This document shows, in pieces, positions 35,796 to 40,382 of a stretch of 40,382 nucleotides of DNA. The notes beneath the pieces were generated by a model. The model had not been told where the DNA came from. It made no database searches and saw nothing but the letters and a program-made list of their open reading frames with translations. Origin of the DNA: Xanthomonas pisi DSM 18956 (GTDB lineage Bacteria; Pseudomonadota; Gammaproteobacteria; Xanthomonadales; Xanthomonadaceae); the NCBI RefSeq assembly GCF_001010415.1, contig NZ_JPLE01000008.1:5381-45762 (forward strand). The letters run 5' to 3'. The translations under genes and the position numbers were made by a program. The stretch's first letter is position 1. Each line of letters opens with the position of its first letter.

Positions 35796-37733
35796 ATGCT
35801 GCCTGAGCTCGGTACCTTCCTGCTGGTGCTGGCTTTGCTGGTCGCGTTGGTGCAGGCCGCATTGCCGCTGGCCGGCGCGCAGCGCGGGCGCAACAGTTGG
35901 ATGGCGGTGGCGCGCCCGGCGGCGTTGGTGCAGCTTGGCCTGATCGCTGCGGCCTTCGCGCTGCTGACGCATGCGTTCTTGGTGCAGGATTTTTCGGTGC
36001 GCTATGTCGCCGAGAATTCCAACAGCCTGCTGCCGGTGATGTATCGCTACTCGGCGGTGTGGGGTGCGCACGAAGGCTCATTGCTGCTGTGGACGCTGGT
36101 GCTGGCGCTGTGGACCGGGGCGGTGGCGCTGTGGTCGCGGCAGTTGCCCGCGCAGGTGGTGGCGCGCGTGCTCGGGGTGATGGCGCTGGTCAGCATCGGC
36201 TTCCTGGCGTTTTTGCTGTTCACCTCCAATCCGTTCGCGCGCTTGTTGCCGGTGCCGCTGGAAGGCGCCGATCTGAATCCGCTATTGCAGGACCCGGGGC
36301 TGATCATCCATCCGCCGATGCTGTATTGCGGCTATGTCGGCTTTGCGGTGCCGTTCGCCTTCGCCATCGCTGCGTTGCTGGAAGGCCGCATGGATGCGCG
36401 CTGGCTGCGCTGGACGCGACCGTGGACCAATGTGGCCTGGGCCATGCTCACCGTCGGCATCGCACTTGGCAGCTGGTGGGCGTACTACGAGCTGGGCTGG
36501 GGCGGCTGGTGGTTCTGGGACCCGGTGGAAAACGCCAGTTTCATGCCGTGGCTGGTGGGCACCGCCTTGCTGCATTCGCAGGCGGTCACCGAAAAGCGCG
36601 GCAGCTTCGCCAGCTGGACCTTGCTGCTGGCCATTGCCGCCTTTGCGTTGTCGTTGCTGGGAACCTTTCTGGTGCGCTCGGGCGTGCTGACCAGCGTGCA
36701 TTCGTTTGCCGCCGACCCGTCACGCGGGCTGTTCATCCTGGTGTTCCTGCTGGTGGTGGTCGGCGGCGCATTGCTGCTGTATGCCATCCGCGCGCCGGGC
36801 ATGTCCGCCAGCAACGACCCGCTCCGCGCATTTGCCGGCAGCTCGCGCGAAACCTTGCTGCTGTTGAACAACCTGCTGCTTACCTGCGCCTGTGCCATGG
36901 TGCTGCTGGGCACGCTGTATCCCTTGCTGGCCGATGCACTTGGCCTGGGCAAGCTGTCGGTCGGGCCGCCCTACTTCGGCACCTTGTTCGTGGTGCTGAT
37001 GGCACCGCTGGTGGCGTTGCTGCCGTTCGGCCCGCTCACGCGCTGGCAGCGCGAACAGGCCTCGCGGCCGCTGGCGTTGCTGGCACCGTGGGCAGGCCTG
37101 GCGCTTGCCGCAGGCGCACTGGCCTGGGTCATGGCGCCGCAAGGCCAGCTGAAAGCCGCCATCGGCGTGGCCGGTGCGGCATGGGTGATGCTTGGCACGG
37201 CACGCTTCCTGTGGACCCGTCGCGCGGCCAAGGGGCGCAAGTTCACTGCCGAAATGCTGGGCATGGTGCTGGCCCACCTGGGCGTTGCGGTGTTTCTGGC
37301 CGGCGCCTTGCTGGTGGAGTCGCTGAGCCTGCAGCGCGAGGTCGCATTGGCGCCGGGCCAGCAGGTGCAGATCGGCCGCTACGCGCTGCATTTCGACACC
37401 CTGGAAGAACTGCGCGGGCCCAATTACGTCTCCGACCGCGCCAACCTGCAGGTGTTCAAGGACGATGCGCCGGTGGGCGTGCTGCATGCGGAAAAACGGC
37501 GCTATGCCAGCGGCGGACAGACCTTGACCGAGGCGGCGATCCGCCCCGGTCCATTCGACGACCTGTATGTCGCCCTTGGCGAACCGTTGGGCAATCAGGC
37601 CTGGGCGGTCCGCGTCCACCTCAAACCGTTCGTGCGCTGGATCTGGCTGGGGGCGCTGCTGATGGCGCTCGGTGGCCTGGTCACTGCGGCCGACCGGCGT
37701 TTTCGTCGTTCTCCGGAGATCCAAGATGGTTGA
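35796..37733 (+). CDS. ccmF: Cytochrome c heme lyase subunit CcmF
   Basis: CcmF is the main membrane subunit of the System I heme lyase and attaches heme to apocytochrome c. The 645-residue protein has about 14 helices and the family signature WWFWDPVENASFMPWL (238-253). Conserved regions with His residues include YSAVWGAHEGSLLLW, DPGLIIHPPMLYCGYVG and LVRSGVLTSVHSFAADPSRG. The start ATG 35796 gives the usual MLPELGTFLL opening. The end overlaps the ccmG start by 8 bases. Confidence 0.96.
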   Translation: MLPELGTFLLVLALLVALVQAALPLAGAQRGRNSWMAVARPAALVQLGLIAAAFALLTHAFLVQDFSVRYVAENSNSLLPVMYRYSAVWGAHEGSLLLWTLVLALWTGAVALWSRQLPAQVVARVLGVMALVSIGFLAFLLFTSNPFARLLPVPLEGADLNPLLQDPGLIIHPPMLYCGYVGFAVPFAFAIAALLEGRMDARWLRWTRPWTNVAWAMLTVGIALGSWWAYYELGWGGWWFWDPVENASFMPWLVGTALLHSQAVTEKRGSFASWTLLLAIAAFALSLLGTFLVRSGVLTSVHSFAADPSRGLFILVFLLVVVGGALLLYAIRAPGMSASNDPLRAFAGSSRETLLLLNNLLLTCACAMVLLGTLYPLLADALGLGKLSVGPPYFGTLFVVLMAPLVALLPFGPLTRWQREQASRPLALLAPWAGLALAAGALAWVMAPQGQLKAAIGVAGAAWVMLGTARFLWTRRAAKGRKFTAEMLGMVLAHLGVAVFLAGALLVESLSLQREVALAPGQQVQIGRYALHFDTLEELRGPNYVSDRANLQVFKDDAPVGVLHAEKRRYASGGQTLTEAAIRPGPFDDLYVALGEPLGNQAWAVRVHLKPFVRWIWLGALLMALGGLVTAADRRFRRSPEIQDG

Positions 37734-38328
37734 GTCACGTTCGCCCCGCCTGCCCACTGCGGTACTCGTGGGCGCCATCGTGCTGCTGCTAGCGCTGGCA
37801 GCGCTGCTGGTCTACGCGGTGGTGCGCTCCGGTCAGGACGATCGCGATGCCCTGCCCTCGGCCCTGATCGGCAAGCCGGCACCGGAGTTCGCGCTGCCGC
37901 TGCTGCACGACCCCAGCATCGTGGTGTATGCGCGCGAGCTGCGCGGCGCCCCGTACATCATCAACGTGTGGGGCAGCTGGTGCCCGGCCTGCCGCGAAGA
38001 ACATCCGGTGCTGAGCCGCTTTGCGCTGACCAAGCGCGTGCGCGTGATCGGCTACAACTGGAAGGACGAGCGCGCCGATGCCTTGCGCTGGCTCGAACAA
38101 CTGGGCAATCCGTATCTGTTGGTGGTGGCCGATAAAGACGGGCGTACCGCGATCGATTTCGGCATCGCCGCCGCACCGGAAACCTTTCTGGTCGACGGGC
38201 GCGGCGTGGTGCGCTGGAAGTACAGCGGCATGCTCACCCAATCCATCATCGACACCCAGCTGATTCCGGTGCTGAGCAAGATCGAGCGCTCGCCCAGCGC
38301 CGCCCCGGACCTGCACGCCAACCCATGA
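37726..38328 (+). CDS. ccmG: Thiol:disulfide interchange protein CcmG/DsbE
   Basis: CcmG is a membrane-anchored thioredoxin-fold reductant that keeps the CXXCH cysteines of apocytochrome c reduced. The 200-residue protein has an N-terminal anchor (about 11-33), the active site WCPAC with Cys86 and Cys89, and GIAAAPETFLVDGRG with the cis-Pro region characteristic of the family. It overlaps ccmF by 8 bases and ccmH by 4. Confidence 0.95.
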   Translation: MVESRSPRLPTAVLVGAIVLLLALAALLVYAVVRSGQDDRDALPSALIGKPAPEFALPLLHDPSIVVYARELRGAPYIINVWGSWCPACREEHPVLSRFALTKRVRVIGYNWKDERADALRWLEQLGNPYLLVVADKDGRTAIDFGIAAAPETFLVDGRGVVRWKYSGMLTQSIIDTQLIPVLSKIERSPSAAPDLHANP

Positions 38329-38759
38329 AGCGCGCCTGGCTGCTGACGCTGCTGCTCTTGCCCTGGCTGGCCCTGGCCCAACCGGTCGGCGACCCGGCGC
38401 CGCTGCAGTACCGCTCGGCGGCCGAAGAAGCGCGCTTCCACACGCTGACCGCCGAGTTGCGTTGCGTGCAGTGCCAGAACCAGTCGCTGGCCGATTCCAA
38501 CGCGCAGATCGCGCAGGACCTGCGCCGCGAGGTGCTGGCCTTGATGCACCAAGGCCGCAGCGATGCGCAGATCCGGCAGTTCCTGGTCGCCCGCTATGGC
38601 GAGTTCGTGCTGTATCGCCCGCAGGTGGAATCGCGCACCTGGCTGCTGTGGTTCGGCCCGCTGCTGGTGTTGCTGCTGGGGGCGGCCGCGGTTGTCCTGG
38701 TGGTGCGCCGACGCAGCGCTGCCGCGCCCGCGTTGCCCGCCGATGAGCAGGAGTGGTGA
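38325..38759 (+). CDS. ccmH: Cytochrome c-type biogenesis protein CcmH/CycL
   Basis: CcmH holds apocytochrome c with its LRCxxCQ site near the heme lyase. The 144-residue product has a signal sequence (MKRAWLLTLLLLPWLALA), the redox motif LRCVQCQNQSLADSNA with Cys47 and Cys50, and one C-terminal transmembrane helix (about 105-125). It is the short form that lacks the CycH/TPR part, which is encoded separately by the next gene. Its TGA shares the A of the ccmI ATG. Confidence 0.95.
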   Translation: MKRAWLLTLLLLPWLALAQPVGDPAPLQYRSAAEEARFHTLTAELRCVQCQNQSLADSNAQIAQDLRREVLALMHQGRSDAQIRQFLVARYGEFVLYRPQVESRTWLLWFGPLLVLLLGAAAVVLVVRRRSAAAPALPADEQEW

Positions 38760-39772
38760 TGGTCGGCTTCGTCCTGGCGGTTGCCGTGATCGCGCTGCTC
38801 GCCTTCGGCGTGGCGCTGCGCCCGCTGTGGCACCAGACGCGCAGCCTGGCGGCCAGTGTGGCGCTGCTGTTGCTGGCGGCAAGCGCGTCGTTGTACTGGC
38901 TGGTCGGCACACCGTCGGCAATCGAGCAGGTGGCCGACCGACCGGTCACGCCACGCACCCTGGACGAGGCCATCGTGCAACTGCGCAGCGCCCTGGCGCG
39001 TAACCCCGAGCAGGCCGAAGGCTGGGTGTTGCTGGGGCGCTCGCTGTCCAGCCAGCAGAAATTCGCCGAGGCCAGCGATGCGTTTGCGCGTGCGGTGGCG
39101 CTGCGCCCGGACGAGCCGGACGTGCTGGTGGCGGCAGCGCAATCGCGCATGCTCGCCGACGACAGCGGGCGCCCGGACCCGCAGGCCATGCGCCTGCTCG
39201 AACACGCGCTGGCGGTGCAGCCGGACCATCAGCGCGCTCGCTGGTTTCTGGGTGTGGTGCAGCGCCAGGCCGGTGAACCGGCCAAGGCCAGCGAAACCTG
39301 GGAACCGTTGCTGAGCGTGGTCGATGCCGCCACCCGGCCCGGTCTGCTCGAACAGATCAACGCTGCGCGACAGGAAGCCAAGCTGGAACCGATCCAGGCA
39401 CCGGCGGCGCCTGCAACCGATGCAGCCAGCGGCAAACGCCTCCAGGTGCGCGTGACGCTGGATGCCGAACTTGCCAAACGCGCCGGCTTGCCTGGCGATA
39501 CCAGCGTCTTCGTCATCGCCCGCGCAGCAGACACCCCGATGCCGGTAGCGGTGGAAAAACACGCGCTGAGCGAATTGCCGTTGACCATCACCCTGGACGA
39601 TGGCGACAGCCCGATGCCGACACGCACGCTGTCGTCGCTGGACAAGGTGCAGGTGTTGGCACGCGTGTCGCGCAGCGGCAATGCAATGCGCCAGGCCGAT
39701 GATGTGGAAAGCGTACCCGTAATGGTGGAACTGCCTGCCGATGCGCCAGTGGAGTTGGTGATCGGGCGCTGA
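38759..39772 (+). CDS. ccmI: Cytochrome c-type biogenesis protein CcmI/CycH
   Basis: CcmI is the TPR chaperone that presents apocytochrome c C-termini to the heme lyase. The 337-residue protein has two N-terminal membrane helices (about 3-20 and 30-47) and TPR repeats at about 65-200 (WVLLGRSLSSQQKFAEASDAFARAVALRPDEPDVL). A C-terminal beta-rich periplasmic domain ends ...ELPADAPVELVIGR. Start ATG 38759 follows a GCAGGAG ribosome-binding site; two GTG codons just upstream are less likely. This is the last gene of the operon; no clear terminator follows. Confidence 0.93.
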   Translation: MVGFVLAVAVIALLAFGVALRPLWHQTRSLAASVALLLLAASASLYWLVGTPSAIEQVADRPVTPRTLDEAIVQLRSALARNPEQAEGWVLLGRSLSSQQKFAEASDAFARAVALRPDEPDVLVAAAQSRMLADDSGRPDPQAMRLLEHALAVQPDHQRARWFLGVVQRQAGEPAKASETWEPLLSVVDAATRPGLLEQINAARQEAKLEPIQAPAAPATDAASGKRLQVRVTLDAELAKRAGLPGDTSVFVIARAADTPMPVAVEKHALSELPLTITLDDGDSPMPTRTLSSLDKVQVLARVSRSGNAMRQADDVESVPVMVELPADAPVELVIGR

Positions 39773-39983
39773 GTGCTCGCCACGTTTCGTTGCGACGCTT
39801 GGGCCAATGGACGCAGAGCGGCTACAAAACCTAGCGCGCAGTCGCAGCTGTGGACGCCGCGAAGGAATTGAAGTGTTACGCGCAGCACCGAGTAGCGGCT
39901 GCGCCTTCGTTGTGTCGGCCGCTGTCAACGTCATTTGGATGGTTTCAAGCCGCGCAGGTCGAGTGCGCGGTGCCCTCACCGCT

Positions 39984-40049
39984 CGCGGGACACGCCGTGA
40001 ACCCGTCACTGGGGACTCGATGGCGGCATCCATGCCGCCCCACGGTCCC
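39984..40049 (-). repeat. Degenerate copy of the terminal palindromic element
   Basis: CGCGGGACACGC (39984-39995), the palindrome GGCGGCAT-CC-ATGCCGCC (40022-40039) and GGTCCC (40044-40049) occur in the same order as in the reverse complement of the element at 40234-40335. The outer arms have largely decayed. The order of shared blocks supports common origin. Confidence 0.6.
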
Positions 40050-40233
40050 CCAATCGGCAAGGACCCCGCACCAGACAGTTGGTCGGCAGCCAACCCAAAG
40101 CGGTCACAGCACATGTCGTGTGGGCTTGCTACTACGGCGCTATTGCAGGAAAACAAGGAAAGCAATCGAAGTGTCCGATTGGCAAAGCGGTTCATGCATT
40201 GCTTTCACTTGCACACCGACCATTCCGACTGGT

Positions 40234-40335
40234 CCTTGCGCGCCCACCGTCGCGGGACCTGACGCGGCATGGATGCCGCGTAAGAGCTTACAGGGACGTC
40301 CTTGCAGCGTGTCCCGCGATGGTGGGCGCGCAAGG
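40234..40335 (+). repeat. 102-bp palindromic intergenic element
   Basis: Arms of 25 bases at 40234-40258 and 40311-40335 are reverse complements with a single mismatch (GTCGCGGGAC against GTCCCGCGAT). Inside, ACGCGGCAT-GG-ATGCCGCGT (40262-40281) is a second perfect stem, and GTAAG-AG-CTTAC is a third. The transcript or single strand would fold into a multi-armed structure typical of REP/MITE-like elements. Confidence 0.85.
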
Positions 40336-40382
40336 GCACTGCAACCAAGCCGCAGATCCGCCGCTCCGAAGCCCGGCATCAC

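Larger units (their letters stand above)
39773..40382. other. Gene-free 610-base region after the ccm operon
   Basis: I find no convincing gene. The region contains a 102-bp palindromic element (40234-40335) and a degenerate relative in the opposite orientation (about 39984-40049). The rest is non-coding sequence with no other feature I can name. Confidence 0.6.

Noticed and set aside
35479..35943. Open frame in the ccmE-ccmF gap
   Set aside because: It overlaps the certain ccmF start in another frame and its translation is Arg/Cys/Trp-rich noise.
39773..40233. Short open frames after ccmI as a new gene
   Set aside because: No ribosome-binding site, domain or signal peptide; part of the stretch is repeat DNA.

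Overview
The window is a high-GC gammaproteobacterial chromosome segment that I assign to Xanthomonas or a very close relative. The reasons are the gene content and order (lapB-lapA-ihfB-rpsA-cmk, aguA-aguB, scpA-scpB-rluB, a complete ccmABCDEFGHI operon), a TonB-dependent receptor with the TLDAVQV-type TonB box common in xanthomonads, a plant-type glutaminyl cyclase whose catalytic Glu falls at position 89 as I recall for the Xanthomonas enzyme, and small palindromic intergenic repeats of the kind common in this genus. The species cannot be decided from the sequence alone. No rRNA, tRNA, CRISPR array, prophage or insertion sequence was seen.

Layout. 1-5429 (minus strand): the truncated end of a polyprenyl-phosphate sugar-phosphate transferase, then lapB, lapA, ihfB, rpsA and cmk, all read right to left. 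5602-10298 (plus): type B L36, a small BamE-like periplasmic protein, the agmatine-to-putrescine pair aguA/aguB, a GNAT acetyltransferase and a TraB-family membrane protein. 10416-23471 (minus): an eight-gene carbohydrate locus read from right to left: LacI-family regulator, TonB-dependent receptor, GH144-type lipoprotein glucanase, ABC solute-binding lipoprotein, two permeases, a large multidomain six-hairpin glycosidase and a secreted endonuclease/exonuclease/phosphatase-fold enzyme. 23874-24451 (minus): bolA and a YciI-like gene. 24806-28557 (plus): scpA, scpB and rluB, the last two with long disordered tails. 28903-32454: a secreted protein of unknown function (minus), glutaminyl cyclase (plus), omega-amidase and a methionine/glutamine aminotransferase (both minus). 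32651-39772 (plus): the System I cytochrome c maturation operon. 39773-40382: a gene-free end holding two related palindromic repeats.

The most interesting part is the locus at 10416-23471. From the GH144-type domain I infer that it takes up and degrades a beta-1,2-glucan. Xanthomonas makes a cyclic 16-residue glucan with fifteen beta-1,2 links and one alpha-1,6 link. A GH144-type endoglucanase, a GH15-like (alpha/alpha)6 enzyme and a phosphodiesterase-fold enzyme in one operon would suit scavenging of that glucan, possibly in a phosphodiester-substituted form. This is a hypothesis. The locus has strong LacI-type operators: a nested inverted pair upstream of lacI and a perfect 14-bp palindrome upstream of the GH144 gene. 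It encodes no transport ATPase.

Other points: a possible 14-codon leader cistron made of an 18-bp tandem duplication runs into ccmC through an ATGA overlap; several families of intergenic palindromes are present, one of which supplies the stop codon of the omega-amidase gene; and the ccm operon is interrupted by an unexplained 324-bp gap between ccmE and ccmF.
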